Shown here piece by piece: positions 28,866 through 41,250 of a stretch of DNA of 64,000 bases. The DNA is taken from the NCBI RefSeq assembly GCF_039555335.1, contig NC_092631.1, forward strand, positions 496,001 through 560,000. The letters are read 5' to 3'. The notes under the pieces were generated by a model that was not told the origin of the DNA, searched no databases, and saw only the letters and a program-made list of their open reading frames with translations. Position 1 is the first letter of the stretch; every line of letters begins with the position of its first letter. The translations under genes and the position numbers were made by a program. The DNA comes from Amphiura filiformis (taxonomy: Eukaryota; Echinodermata; Ophiuroidea; Amphilepidida; Amphiuridae).

Positions 28866-29046
28866 TGAAGACCAAATTAAAAGGACTAGTTTGCGTCTGA
28901 TGTCCTGTCAACCAGACCAAAAATGCTGTACTGCGCAGGTTAACAACGAGTCACGCCGCGCCTTTGCATGTTAGTGCAAAGGCGTGGCGTGATTGGTTGT
29001 TAACCTGAGCAGTACGGCAAACTAGTCTTTTTAATTTGGTCTTCAG
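28866..29046. mobile_element. Foldback MITE
   Basis: The arms GAAGACCAAATTAAAAGGAC and AATTTGGTCTTC face each other with matching inner blocks ACTAGTTTGC/GCAAACTAGT and GTTAACAACG/TTGTTAACCT. GTTATA on both sides may be a target duplication. Confidence 0.7.
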
Positions 29047-29289
29047 TTATAGTATCTGTACCATTTTTTGCCCTGATGTGACAGTGACGTCAGTGCCCAT
29101 TTCATTGGGCCTAGCCTCAAATTGCTAGTGTTCGCTCAAAGCTCTGGTGTACATGCTCACACGCTTTAAGACGCCGCATAGATGAGCGTGTGAAACAGCT
29201 GCCTCAACACAGTGACATAACTGCCACATCAGGGTGAGAAATGGTATAGAGGAGTACATATCACAGCTCCTGTGGACATCTTATATCTG

Positions 29290-29385
29290 ATGATGACCAT
29301 CTTGGAGCATGTTATTACCAAACTTCAGCCATGGAGTACACCTGGGATCTGCACTATAGGACAGAGAGCTTACATATAAATCTGA
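29290..29385 (+). repeat. Decayed duplicate of the terminal helicase exon
   Basis: CTTGGAGCATGTTATTACCA and the following bases through ACAGAGAGC mirror the last exon at 29500-29575. The stop codon context is altered, so this is a partial copy and not an alternative exon. Confidence 0.65.
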
Positions 29386-29416
29386 CCACCTTTTTCGTTG
29401 TTTACCTCTCTTTCAG

Positions 29417-29538
29417 GTTGTAGTATGCAGTAGTAGGTGCAGTATGCAGATCGGTATTATGACTTGAGTAAGTTTCCACAGTGTGAAGCAAGACATGCAC
29501 TGGAGCATGTAGTCACCAAGCTTCAAGCCAAGGAGTAG
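29417..29538 (+). pseudogene. DHX15 pseudogene exon 12 (C-terminus), frame broken
   Basis: From 29446 the codons read ADRYYDLSKFPQCEARHALE and end VVTKLQAKE followed by TAG, matching the helicase C-terminus. No AG acceptor between 29416 and 29448 joins exon 11 in this frame without a stop. A short GTAGTATGCAG/GTGCAGTATGCAG duplication sits at the exon start and probably caused the shift. Confidence 0.75.
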
Positions 29539-29718
29539 GCCTGGAATCGGGATAGCTTGACAGGAGAAAGCTTTGCAAAGAAGGTGACTTTGGAATTCTA
29601 TGTTGTATCCATTGTTTCTGTGTATGGATAATGGGTGCAACATTGAATGGATCAATTGGATACAGTTGAAATGTTTTTCAATGTACTATTTCATTACAAG
29701 TGACATGACAGATAAAAT

Positions 29719-29890
29719 GGGCTATTCATACATGCCTATGGGTGATATGACTTTAATCTCCCACACAGGGGGTGCAGATTTCAAATGGAGTCACCCATTC
29801 AGCTAGCCCTATCTGAAATCTACACTCCCTGTGTGGAATGTTAAGGTCATGTCATCTATAGGGGTGTATGGATTTCAACTGGAATAGCCC
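29719..29890. mobile_element. Foldback MITE, relative of 16458-16642
   Basis: The GGGCTATTC and GAATAGCCC ends enclose matching CACACAGGGGGTGCAGATTT and AATCTACACTCCCTGTGTGG blocks. Confidence 0.6.
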
Positions 29891-30756
29891 AATGTGCTGG
29901 ACCAATCTTTGGTAATGTTTGTGGCAAAAAAGAGGAACAGTTTGACTTGTCACTGTGCATGTAATCCAGAGCTTGTTAGTTGATGTAACATTGAATTGTC
30001 TATGGCAAAGTACACCAACCACTAACCTTCTATGCAATGATAACACAATGAGGAGAACCAGTAAGATAAAACAGGAATATTGGAAAAATACAATTTTATA
30101 ATCCAAGAGGAAATTAAGGTTGGAATTCCCAGAGAAAAAACTGAGGATGGCAACCATTTATCACCCAAATATTTGAGGGGGGTCTGTGTAATCATTCACC
30201 AAATGTTTCACATTATGTATATAAAGCAAATGAAATGGATGAGCAAATAAAATGGTCTATCATTCTTGTGAGCATATTATACACAATTATCCCATTATCA
30301 AGACGTCATTGAGGGATTAGACAGCTTTATTCTGTAAGCTGTCTAATCCTGTCTTGATATTACTAACTCTATGTATGCTTACTTGATGGTAATACCAAGA
30401 AAGTGGGCTGAAGTGGGATTTGAACCAGTGCACAGTGCTCCAACCAACTGAAGTATCCCAGGCCCTTATGTTGGAGTTGTATCATAGGCTATTGGCCACT
30501 AAATCATATCAATGCTCCAGGAATCAACAAACAGTACTATTTTGTAATGTCTGATTATTAATTATGCAATCTCATGAAATGGACTAATACAAAAACAGCT
30601 GATGGGACAGACGGCTAAAAAATATAAATATAAATTAATATTAATTATAAACTATATTTTATACAATTATTTAAATAATGCTCATAGTATAATGCCTTGA
30701 TGTAAATAATGTAGTCTTTCGTATAAACTATGAATTGTGGCATTGATACCATGTAT

Positions 30757-30832
30757 CTTTCATGATGATGATGATGATGGTGATGGACGATGGTGATGGT
30801 GATGGTGATGATGATGATGATGATGATGACTG
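30757..30832 (+). repeat. (ATG/GTG)n trinucleotide microsatellite
   Basis: About 24 triplets alternate GATGAT and GGTGAT units. The histidine-rich translation on the other strand is an artefact. Confidence 0.9.
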
Positions 30833-31239
30833 GATGAAAATGAAAATTGATGATGATCAGCTTTTCAAATGTAAAAATAATTGAATATTGTGATAATCTC
30901 CTCACTCTCATTGAACTTAAAAATATTTAGCTGAATTTGCATAATTTTATAAACAGAAGTTATGTGAATGTCCCCATGCACTCGCTATCATTCATTTGTG
31001 GCAAGATTTTATACTGTATATGAATGAATGATATTTTTAAACACATACTTTATTGATTGTGGATGCAAGTCACAGTATTTATAATATTATCATGTTTTAT
31101 AAGCGTATGTGATTTAATCATATATATAATCACTGTAGTCATGGAAATATAAACAAATACTTTTCCTCACAAAACTTATAAATGGTGTGAATAATATTTT
31201 AAGTTAAAAGTATATTTTATAAACAATGATATAAGTACT

Positions 31240-31560
31240 GATCATGGTGCATACTATTTGTAAATAATTTCACTGATGATATTTTAATATTTGTAATATA
31301 GATTTGTCAAAGAGAGCCTCTGTCAGCAATATAATATTGTTTTCACACTGAGATAAAAAACAGCAAAAAAATGTATTTTTTTAATAACCTACTTGCCAAT
31401 AACACCAAAGAAACAAATAAAAATTATATTACTGATGATATTGCAATATATTTATGATGGACTTGTCAGAGAGATTTTGTCACCAAAAGAACTAATATTG
31501 TTTTCAAACTAAGATAAAAAGACAAGTGTTTAATTAATAACCCACTAAACACAGTAATTT
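31240..31560 (+). repeat. Two-copy tandem repeat, unit about 165 bp
   Basis: CACTGATGATATTTTAATAT...GACTTGTCAGAGAG-type segments occur twice in tandem, each followed by ATATTGTTTTCA and GATAAAAA. The copies are clearly diverged. Confidence 0.6.
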
Positions 31561-31791
31561 GTCTTGGGCCTTTCTAAGAAAGGCTACCTGTTGTTACATG
31601 AGCACAATTCAAGGAAACCATTAGAATTTAGATTATAACATTCGTCGTCTACAATGTGCACATACTTGTGGTATACTTGTAGTGACAACTGAAAAATTAA
31701 ACCATTCTTATCTTGTCAGACTCATGATAAATATTCTCCTGTGTCTTTGGTTGTGCTCCATAACGCAGCAGTCTATCGGCCCTCATTGTCT

Positions 31792-33071
31792 GGCTACTGC
31801 TGATATGGGTATTGATGAAGTAGCTATCTACTGCTAATATCGGTGTTGATGAAGTAGCTGTCTACTACTGATATGGGTGTTGATGAAGTTGCTATCTACT
31901 GCTAATATCGGTGTTGATGAAGTAGCTGTCTACTGCTGATATGGGTGTTGATGAAGTTGCTATCTACTGCTGATATGGGTGTTGATGAAGTTGCTATCTA
32001 CTGCTGATATGGGTGTTGATAAAGTAGCTATCTACTGCTAATATTGGTGTTGATGAAGTAGCTGTCTACTGCTGATATGGGTGTTGATGAAGTTGCTATC
32101 TACTGCTGATATGGGTATTGATGAAGTAGCTATCTACTACTGATATGGGTGTTGATAAAGTTGCTATCTACTGCTGATATTGGTGTTGATGAAGTAACTG
32201 TCTACTGCTGATATGGGTGTTGATGAAGTTGCTATCTACTGCTGATATGGGTGTTGATGAAGTAGCTATCTACTACTGATATGGGTGTTGATAAAGTTGC
32301 TATCTACTGCTGATATGGGTGTTGATGAAGTTTTTATCTACTGCTGATATGGGTATTGATGAAGTAGCTATCTACTACTGATATGGGTGTTGATGAAGTT
32401 GCTATCTACTGCTGATATGGGTGTTGATAAAGTTGCTATCTACTGCTGATATGGGTGTTGATGAAGTTGCTATCTACTGCTGATATGGGTGTTGATGAAG
32501 TAGCTATCTACTGCTGATATGGGTGTTGATGAAGTAGCTATCTACTGCTGATATGGGTGTTGATGAAGTTGCTATCTACTGCTGATATGGGTGTTGATGA
32601 AGTTGCTATCTACTGCTGATATGGGTGTTGATGAAGTAGCTATCTACTGCTGATATGGGTATTGATGAAGTAGTTATCTACTACTGATATAGGTGTTGAT
32701 GAAGTTGCTATCTACTGCTGATATGGGTGTTGATGAAGTAGCTATCTACTGCTGATATGGGTATTGATGAAGTAGTTATCTACTACTGATATAGGTGTTG
32801 ATGAAGTTGCTACCTACTGCTGATATGGGTGTTGATGAAGTAGCTATCTACTGCTGATATGGGTGTTGATGAAGTAGCTATCTACTGCTGATATGGATGT
32901 TGATGAAGTTGCTACCTACTGCTGATATGGGTGTTGATGAAGTAGCTATCTACTGCTGATATGAGTGTTGATGAGGTTGCTATCTACTGCTGATAGGGCC
33001 AGGGGTGTTGATGAAGTTGCTATCTACTGCTGATATGGGTATTGATGAAGTTGATATCTACTGCTAATATG
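31792..33071 (+). repeat. 34-bp minisatellite array, segment A
   Basis: About 37 units of the form TGCTGATATGGGTGTTGATG + AAGTAGCTATCTAC (34 bases) lie in tandem. The unit is not a multiple of three and holds stops in the frames, so it is not coding. It ends at the left target duplication of the Penelope-like element. Confidence 0.95.
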
Positions 33072-33599
33072 AATTAGTGGATAATTAAATCTGGTCAACC
33101 AGAAAAACTCACATTTTGGTCAGATGGAATCACCGACGTTTCGGCCAAAACCTTTGGCCTTCAGCTGGGTGGATGATTTAGGGTCATCCGAGGTCAATCG
33201 ATGAGGAAGTTGCTTGATGACCCGATCCCAACCATGTGACAGATTCACTCTAACGCCCCGCTCCTGTTGAGTGACGGTTGTTCGCTCGCACCCACACTGC
33301 TTCTTTGACTCCCGTTCGTACTCAGCGGGGTTCACGATCCAAAATGACAACGTCGTCAGTGTCAAAACTGTGACCACTGCCCTTAAGGTGTTTGTAGACA
33401 GCTGAATCGTTGCCACTTGAACTGGCGCGTCTATGTTGGGACATGCGACTCTGCAGTGGTTGGCCGGTTTCACCAATGTAATGTTCTTGGCACCCCTGAT
33501 CTTCAGGTTTTGGCCGAAACGTCGGTGATTCCATCTGACCAAAATGTGAGTTTTTCTGGTTGACCAGATTTAATTATCCACTAATTGATCAAATCCCAG

Positions 33600-34484
33600 A
33601 TGACTGAAAGTATACACAGTGTTATTCGAAAGGAATACGGCAAGGATTGCCTCAAACTAACGAAGGATTTCGAGAAAACATCGAGGAAAGTTGCTAACTA
33701 TCGTAACCATTTACGTTTTTCTCTACGGTGCCTACACGCTGATGTAATACCTCGTAGCGCCAGATTACAATCTACGATCAAAGGATCGCGAGTAGAGAAG
33801 ATTCTCCATAATACTGAACGCAAATTATTAAATGAGAGAATAAGACAGATTAACTACACGATCAACAAGTTAAATACCAAAAAGGAAGAAATTTCCGGCG
33901 AGTTGGAAACTCAGTTGCCATTGGAAACATACAAAAGGGTTCAGGAGTTCACCGCACATGCGCAGTTATCGCAACACGAGAAAACAAAAACAAGGCAGGT
34001 AGCAAAATTCGGAAGACTTGCTTCGTCCGGCAGGGCCGATAAAGACACCAATTGGCGCTGTAAAGAGGATAAATCCGCTCACAATATCAGAGATAGATGG
34101 GTTAAGAACCTCTCAGACCGTCCGCTATCGTCTAACGAACAGAGTTTATTGGAAAAGGGCTTGAATTTCGCCGTTACTTCCAAGCGTGTACAAGTGACTG
34201 ATATCATTACTGCCACTGAATCGGCGATTCGCAATGCTCGTTTGGGACCAGCTAATGCTGAAGAACTGAGATCGCGGGTAAGTGCTAGTGTCATCAGCGC
34301 TAAACCCCCCCAACATAACTTGTCTAAAGCTGAATTTACTGCGTTGGAAAGTCTTAAAAAGAACAAAGACATTACCATCCTTCCAGCTGATAAGGGTCGG
34401 TGCACAGTGGTGTTGAATTCGACAGACTATGACAAGAAAGCTAAAGAGTTGTTAGGGATACAAAGACTTATACCCCCTCAATAA
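33600..34484 (+). pseudogene. Penelope-like element, N-terminal and early RT region
   Basis: About 295 codons begin MTESIHSVIRKEYGKD and run through a coiled-coil-like stretch (RKLLNERIRQINYTINKLN) to ITILPADKGRCTVVL, a hallmark block at the start of Penelope-like RT. A frameshift near 34460 ends this frame, and the next frame continues the protein from about 34470. Confidence 0.82.
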
Positions 34485-34524
34485 AGACCCCACGAGTGGT
34501 ATTAAACGCAAGATCGCGGCTAAG

Positions 34525-34936
34525 TTGAACCAATTCTTGGAGAAAGACAAGGTTATTGACATTAAATTGAAACATCAATTATACCCCACGCCTGAAACTA
34601 TACCTACCTTCTATGGACTTCCGAAGGTTCATAAGGCCAGTGTACCTTTACGTCCTATTGTCAGCAGCATAGGATCGGTTACTTATAACATTGCCAAGTA
34701 CCTCGCTAAGATCGTAGGCCCTTTGGTTGGCAAATCGAAACATCATATTTGGAATTCAAAGGACTTCGCGGAGAAAATTCAGGGTATTGTGGTGGACGCG
34801 GACGAGACGATTACATCCTTCGACGTCACTGCCTTGTTCACGAGCATCCCTCCAGCAGACGCGGTACTCGCGGTTCGGGACGTTTTGAAGGAGGATAAGT
34901 CTTTGTCCGAACGCACAGACTTGTCGCCAGATCAGA
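34525..34936 (+). pseudogene. Penelope-like element, RT motifs 1-3
   Basis: The frame encodes FYGLPKVHKASVPLRPIVSS, then YLAKIVGPLVG and the catalytic motif SFDVTALFTSIP, whose Asp is the first RT metal ligand. It is cut at 34937 by the hAT-like element. This is a broken RT. Confidence 0.85.
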
Positions 34937-35490
34937 CAGACGATGGTGGACTACATTATTCACTGTGGCAACAGCCAATATCGTAAACAAAACAGACAAT
35001 ATGACGGCAACACTGCCTGGACATTGGACGCCCGTGCTGAGTTGTGTTTTTAGCTCTATTGGCCCGTTACAGAAAAAAAAATGCACAAAATATATTTCTC
35101 AGTGAATGTATAAATTTTCACATAAAATAAATATTTTTGGATTCAAAATAAATGTGAAGAAAAAAAAAAATAGCCGGAGTCAGCGGGACTCGATCTCGGG
35201 ACCCTATGCACCGCAGGCGAGACCCGTTACCATTAGACCAATAGAACCGTGATACACAATGAGGGAAATTTTAGGTATATATCATAAACAAACAGTGCGT
35301 TATTCATACAAAACATTCAAAAAAACAGTACTTACAATGAGGTTCACTGGCGAACCTCAACGGATTTAGACTGATAAAATAGTGCTTAATAACATACGTA
35401 CAGTTTTGGAATAATTTGAGACATTTTTGTGTTTACGTGTAAAACCAATGACAACGTCAAAATTCAGCCAATCTTGGCCGGCCCCCCCTG
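34937..35490. mobile_element. 554-bp hAT-like element inside the Penelope RT
   Basis: The 8-bp duplication AGATCAGA (34929-34936 and 35491-35498) and CAG...CTG ends point to a non-autonomous hAT element. A homologue at 60561-61125 has its own, different 8-bp duplication. The interior carries a reverse-oriented tRNA-like module at about 35168-35245. No transposase is encoded. Confidence 0.88.
35168..35245 (-). repeat. tRNA-Gly-like module within the hAT-like element
   Basis: On the - strand, TTGGTCTAATGGTAACGGGT is an A-box-like segment, TCTCGCCTGCGG resembles the glycine GCC anticodon loop, and GAGATCGAGTCCCGC a B box. The cloverleaf is imperfect. The matching part of the 60.8-kb copy is at 60818-60895. 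Confidence 0.55.
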
Positions 35491-35498
35491 AGATCAGA

Positions 35499-36024
35499 TT
35501 TGTGAATTGTTGAGCCTTTGTTTGGACAATACTTACTTCAGCTATGGCAATAACTTTTACCAACAATGTCATGGTTGTTCGATGGGCTCCCGGTGTCGCC
35601 GATTATTTCCAACTTGTACATGGAGCGATTTGAACAGTGTGCCTTGTCGTCTTACCCCAGATCTCCACCTTCCAAATGGTATCGTTATGTTGACGATACT
35701 TGGGTTATAGTCAAGTTTTCGGAGTTCGACAAGTTCTTTGCGCATATTAACCAAGTGGATAATAACATCAAATTCACCCAAGAAGGTCTGACGGACAATA
35801 AACTTCCATTTTTGGATTGCTTGGTTACTGTCAACCAAGATCGCACTCGCTCAGAATCTGTATGTCGCAAACCAACACATACTGATCAATATTTGCAGTT
35901 CAGCTCTAATCATCCATTGGTCCAGAAACTCGGTGTAGTGAATACTCTTTATCACAGGGCCGATACCATCATCACAAAGGACTCTGATAAGATCAATGAG
36001 CACCAACACTTGCACCACGCCTAG
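35499..36024 (+). pseudogene. Penelope-like element, RT motifs 4-7
   Basis: After the insertion the RT resumes with CSMGSPVSPIISNLYMERFE (split by a frameshift near 35590), the catalytic RYVDDTWVI and GLTDNKLPFLDCLV. The YVDD box matches the family. A stop near 36024 follows and the downstream part is frameshifted. Confidence 0.85.
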
Positions 36025-36244
36025 AAAGCGTGTGGTTACAAAGACTGGGCAATTGACAAGGCCCTAAATCGTGGTGAGAATGACGCTAATCCAGCCAGCG
36101 AACCCACCGCGTCTTCTGGTACCAAGACTTTTGTCACCATCCCCTACCATGGGGATGTTTCAGAGAAATTAAAGAGGATCTACCGCGATCACGGCATCAC
36201 TACACACTTCAAGCCAACCAATACCCTGCGGCAGTCGCTAGTAC

Positions 36245-36640
36245 ACCCTAAAGGACAAACAGCCCAAGGGCCGTTTAAGTGGTGTTGTGTATGGTGTCCA
36301 GTGCGCTGAAGATCAGGGGTGCCAAGAACATTACATTGGTGAAACTGGCCAACCACTGCAGAGTCGCATGTCCCAACATAGACGCGCCAGTTCAAGTAAC
36401 GATTCAGCTGTCTACAAACACCTTAAGGGCAGTGGTCACAGTTTTGACACTGACGACGTTGTCATTTTGGATCGTGAACCCCGTTGGTACGAACGGGGAG
36501 TCAAAGAAGCAGTGTGGATACGAGCCGAACAACCGCCACTCCACAGGAGCGGGGGCGTCAGAGTGAATCTGACACATGGTTGGGCTCGGGTCATCAAGCA
36601 ACTTCCTCATCGATTGACCTCGGATGACCCTAAATCATCC
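36245..36640 (+). pseudogene. Penelope-like element, GIY-YIG endonuclease
   Basis: The sequence encodes VVYGVQCAEDQG, then HYIGETGQPLQSRMSQHR, the GIY-YIG nuclease core with its conserved Tyr, Gly and Arg, then SFDTDDVVILDREP. It follows the RT as in Penelope-like elements. Confidence 0.85.
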
Positions 36641-36775
36641 ACCCAGCTGAAGGCCAAAGGTTTTGGCGAAGCGTCGGTGATTCCATCTGACCAAAATGTG
36701 AGTTTTCTGGTTGACCAGATTTAATTATCCACTAATTGATCAAATCCCAGATGACTGAAAGTATACACAGTGTTA

Positions 36776-39700
36776 TACTGCTAATATGGGTGTTGATAAA
36801 GTCGCTATCTTCTGCTGATATGGGTGTTGATGAAGTAGCTATCTACTGCTGATAAGGGTGTTGATGAAGTTGCTATCTACTGCTGATATGGGTGTTGATA
36901 AAGTTGCTATCTACTGCTGATATGAGTGTTGATGAAGTTGCTATCTACTGCTGATAGGGCCAGGGGTGTTGATGAAGTAGATATCTACTGCTGATATGGG
37001 TGTTGATGGAGTAGCTATCTACTGCTGATATGGGTGATGATGAAGTAGCTATCTATTGCTGATATGGGTGTTGATGAAGTAGCTATCTACTGCTGATATG
37101 GGTATTGATAAAGTTGCTGTCTACTGCTGAAATGGGTGTTGATGAAGTTGCTATATACTGCTGATATGGGTGTTGATGAAGTAGCTATCTACTGCTGATA
37201 TGGGTGTTGATGAAGTAGCTATCTACTGCTGATATGGGTGTTGAAGTAACTTTCTACTGCTGATATGGGTGATGATGAAGTTGCTATCTACTGCTGATAT
37301 GGGTGCTGATGGAAGTTACTATCTACTGCTGATATGGGTGTTGATGAAGTTGCTATCTACTGCTGATATGGGTGTTGATGAAGTAGCTATCTACTGCTGA
37401 TATGGGTGTTGATGAAGTAGCTATCTACTGCTGATATGAGTGTTGATGAAGTTGCTATCTACTGCTGATAGGGCCAGGGGTGTTGATGAAATAGATATCT
37501 ACTGCTGATATGGGTGTTGATGGAGTAGCTATCTACTGCTGATATGGGTGATGATGAAGTAGCTACCTGATATGGGTGTTGATGAAGTAGCTATCTACTG
37601 CTGATATGGGTATTGATAAAGTTGCTATCTACTGCTGAAATGGGTGTTGATGAAGTTGCTATATACTGCTGATATGGGTGTTGATGAAGTAGCTATCTAC
37701 TGCTGATATAGGTGTTGATGAAGTAGCTATCTACTGCTGATATGGGTGTTGATGAAGTTGCTATCTACTGCTGATATGGGTGTTGATGAAGTAGCTATCT
37801 ACTGCTGATATGGGTGATGATGAAGTTGCTATCTACTGCTGATATGGGTGCAGATGGAAGTTGCTATCTACTGCTGATATGGGTGTTGATGAAGTTGCTA
37901 TCTACTGCTGATATGGGTGTTGATGAAGTAGCTGTCTACTGCTGATATGGGTGTTGATGAAGTTGCTATCTACTGCTGATATGGGTATTGATGAAGTAGC
38001 TATCTACTGCTGATATGGGTATTGATGAAGTTGATATCTACTGCTAATATGGGTGTTGATAAAGTCGCTATCTTCTGCTGATATGGGTGTTGATGAAGTA
38101 GCTATCTACTGCTGATAAGGGTGTTGATGAAGTTGCTATCTACTGCTGATATGGGTGTTGATAAAGTAGCTATCTACTGCTAATATTGGTGTTGATGAAG
38201 TAGCTGTCTACTGCTGATATGGGTGTTGATGAAGTTGCTATCTACTGCTGATATGGGTATTGATGAAGTAGTTATCTACTACTGATATAGGTGTTGGTGA
38301 AGTTGCTACCTACTGCTGATATGGGTGTTGATGAAGTAGCTATCTACTGCTGATATGAGTGTTGATGAAGTTGCTATCTACTGCTGATAGGGCCAGTGGT
38401 GTTGATGAAGTAGATATCTACTGCTGATATGGGTGTTGATGGAGTAGCTATCTACTGCTGATATGGGTGATGATGAAGTAGCTATCTATTGCTGATATGG
38501 GTGTTGATGAAGTAGCTATCTACTGCTGATATGGGTATTGATAAAGTTGCTATATTCTGCTGATATGGGTGTTGATGAAGTAGCTATCTACTGCTGATAT
38601 GGGTGTTGATGAAGTAGCTATCTACTGCTGATATGGGTGTTGATGAAATTGCTATCTACTGCTGATATGGGTGTTGATGAAGTAGCTATCTACTGCTGAT
38701 ATGGGTGATGATGAAGTTGCTATCTACTGCTGATATGGGTGCTGATGGAAGTTACTATCTACTGCTGATATGGGTGTTGATGAAGTTGCTATCTACTGCT
38801 GATATGGGTGTTGATGAAGTAGCTATCTACTGCTGATATGGGTGTTGATGAAGTAGCTATCTACTGCTGATATGAGTGTTGATGAAGTTGCTATATACTG
38901 CTGATATGAGTGTTGATGAAGTTGCTATATACTGCTGATATGGGTGTTGATGAAGTAGCTATCTACTGCTGATATGGGTGTTGATGAAGTAGCTATCTAC
39001 TGCTGATATGGGTGTTGATGAAGTTGCTATCTACTGCTGATATGGGTGTTGATGAAGTAGCTATCTACTGCTGATATGGGTATTGATGAAGTAGTTATCT
39101 ACTACTGATATAGGTGTTGATGAAGTTGCTATCTACTGCTGATATGGGTGTTGATGAAGTAGCTATCTACTGCTGATATGGGTATTGATGAAGTAGTTAT
39201 CTACTACTGATATAGGTGTTGATGAAGTTGCTACCTACTGCTGATATGGGTGTTGATGAAGTAGCTATCTACTGCTGATATGGGTGTTGATGAAGTAGCT
39301 ATCTACTGCTGATATGGGTGTTGATGAAGTTGCTACCTACTGCTGATATGGGTGTTGATGAAGTAGCTATCTACTGCTGATATGAGTGTTGATGAGGTTG
39401 CTATCTACTGCTGATAGGGCCAGGGGTGTTGATGAAGTTGCTATCTACTGCTGATATGGGTATTGATGAAGTTGATATCTACTGCTAATATGGGTGTTGA
39501 TAAAGTCGCTATCTTCTGCTGATATGGGTGTTGATGAAGTAGCTATCTACTGCTGATAAGGGTGTTGATGAAGTTGCTATCTACTGCTGATATTCGTGTT
39601 GATAAAGTTGCTATCTACTGCTGATATGGGTATTGATGAAGTAGTTATCTACTACTGATATAGGTGTTGATGAAGTTGCTACCTGCTGCTGATATGGGTG

Positions 39701-41250
39701 TTGATGAAGTAGCTATCTATTGCTGATATGAGTGTTGATGAAGTTGCTATCTACTGCTGATAGGGCCAGGGGTGTTGATGAAGTAGATATCTACTGCTGA
39801 TATGGGTGTTGATGGAGTAGCTATCTACTGCTGATATGGGTGATGATGAAGTTGCTATATACTGCTGATATGGGTGTTGATGAAGTAGCTATCTACTGCT
39901 GATATGGGTGTTGATGAAGTAGCTATCTACTGCTGATATGGGTGTTGATGAAATTGCTATCTACTGCTGATATGGGTGTTGATGAAGTAGCTATCTACTG
40001 CTGATATGGGTGTTGATGAAGTAACTTTCTACTGCTGATATGGGTGATGATGAAGTTGCTATCTACTGCTGATATGGGTGCTGATGGAAGTTACTATCTA
40101 CTGCTGATATGGGTGTTGATGAAGTTGCTATCTACTGCTGATATGGGTGTTGATGAAGTAGCTATCTTCTGCTGATATGGGTGTTGATGAAGTAGCTATC
40201 TACTGCTGATATGAGTGTTGATGAAGTTGCTATCTACTGCTGATAGGGCCAGGGGTGTTGATGAAGTAGATATCTACTGCTGATATGGGTGTTGATGGAG
40301 TAGCTATCTACTGCTGATATGGGTGATGATGAAGTAGCTACCTGATATGGGTGTTGATGAAGTAGCTATCTACTGCTGATATGGGTATTGATAAAGTTGC
40401 TATCTACTGCTGAAATGGGTGTTGATGAAGTTGCTATATACTGCTGATATGGGTGTTGATGAAGTAGCTATCTACTGCTGATATAGGTGTTGATGAAGTA
40501 GCTATCTACTGCTGATATGGGTGTTGATGAAGTTGCTATCTACTGCTGATATGGGTGTTGATGAAGTAGCTATCTACTGTTGATATGGGTGATGATGAAG
40601 TTGCTATCTACTGCTGATATGGGTGCAGATGGAAGTTGCTATCTACTGCTGATATGGGTGTTGATGAAGTAGCTCTCTACTGCTGATATGGGTGTTGATG
40701 AAGTTGCTATCTACTGCTGATATGGGTATTGATGAAGTAGCTATCTACTACTGATATGGGTGTTGATGAAGTTCCTATCTACTGCTGATATGGGTATTGA
40801 TGAAGTAGCTATCTACTACTGATATGAGTGTTGAAGTAGATATCTACTGCTGATATGGGTGTTGATGGAGTAGCTATCTACTGCTGATATGGGTGATGAT
40901 GAAGTAGCTATCTATTGCTGATATGGGTGTTGATGAAGTAGCTATCTACTGCTGATATGGGTATTGATGAAGTTGATATCTGCTGCTGATATGGGTGTTG
41001 ATGAAGTAGCTATCTACTGCTGATATGGGTGTTGATGAAGTAGCTATCTACTGCTGATATGGGTATTGATGAAGTTGATATCTGCTGCTGATATGGGTGT
41101 TGATGAAGTTGCTATCTACTGCTGATATGGGTGTTGATGAAGTAGCTATCTACTGCTGATATGGGTGTTGATGAAATGGTGATATGTATATTTTTGAAAT
41201 GGCTATCTACTATTGAAGTGATGAAGAAGTAGCTATCCTGATTGCTGATA
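36776..41250 (+). repeat. 34-bp minisatellite array, segment B with higher-order repeats
   Basis: About 130 units continue after the Penelope-like element. Marked variants recur, such as GATAGGGCCAGGGGTG (36955, 37465, 39415, 39760, 40245) and a unit truncated to GTAGCTACCTGATATGGG (37553 and 40330). The latter and a GGGTGCAGATGGAAG variant (37848 and 40627) both recur 2.78 kb apart, showing a large internal duplication. Confidence 0.93.

Larger units (their letters stand above)
29539..31791. other. Gene-free interval with small repeats
   Basis: Apart from the MITE, microsatellite and two-copy repeat listed separately, nothing here looks like a gene. A degenerate tRNA-like module in reverse orientation lies around 30410-30470. 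Confidence 0.45.
33072..36775 (+). mobile_element. Penelope-like retroelement with GIY-YIG endonuclease
   Basis: A 13-bp duplication, TACTGCTAATATG (33059-33071 and 36776-36788), flanks a 3.7-kb element. Its order is: an inverted partial copy of its own 3-prime end (33072-33507), a directly repeated terminal segment (33508-33655, matched at 36658-36775), an N-terminal domain, RT, and GIY-YIG. A hAT-like element splits the RT. The layout, with terminal repeats and an inverted terminal fragment, is that of Penelope-like elements. It is inactive because of frameshifts and the insertion. Confidence 0.9.

Noticed and set aside
30645-30911. Histidine-rich reading frame
   Set aside because: It is the antisense of a (GATG/GTG) microsatellite and has no splice or family support.
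31792-41250. CRISPR-like regular repeat of 34 bp
   Set aside because: Units are directly adjacent with no unique spacers, and the context is animal. It is a minisatellite.
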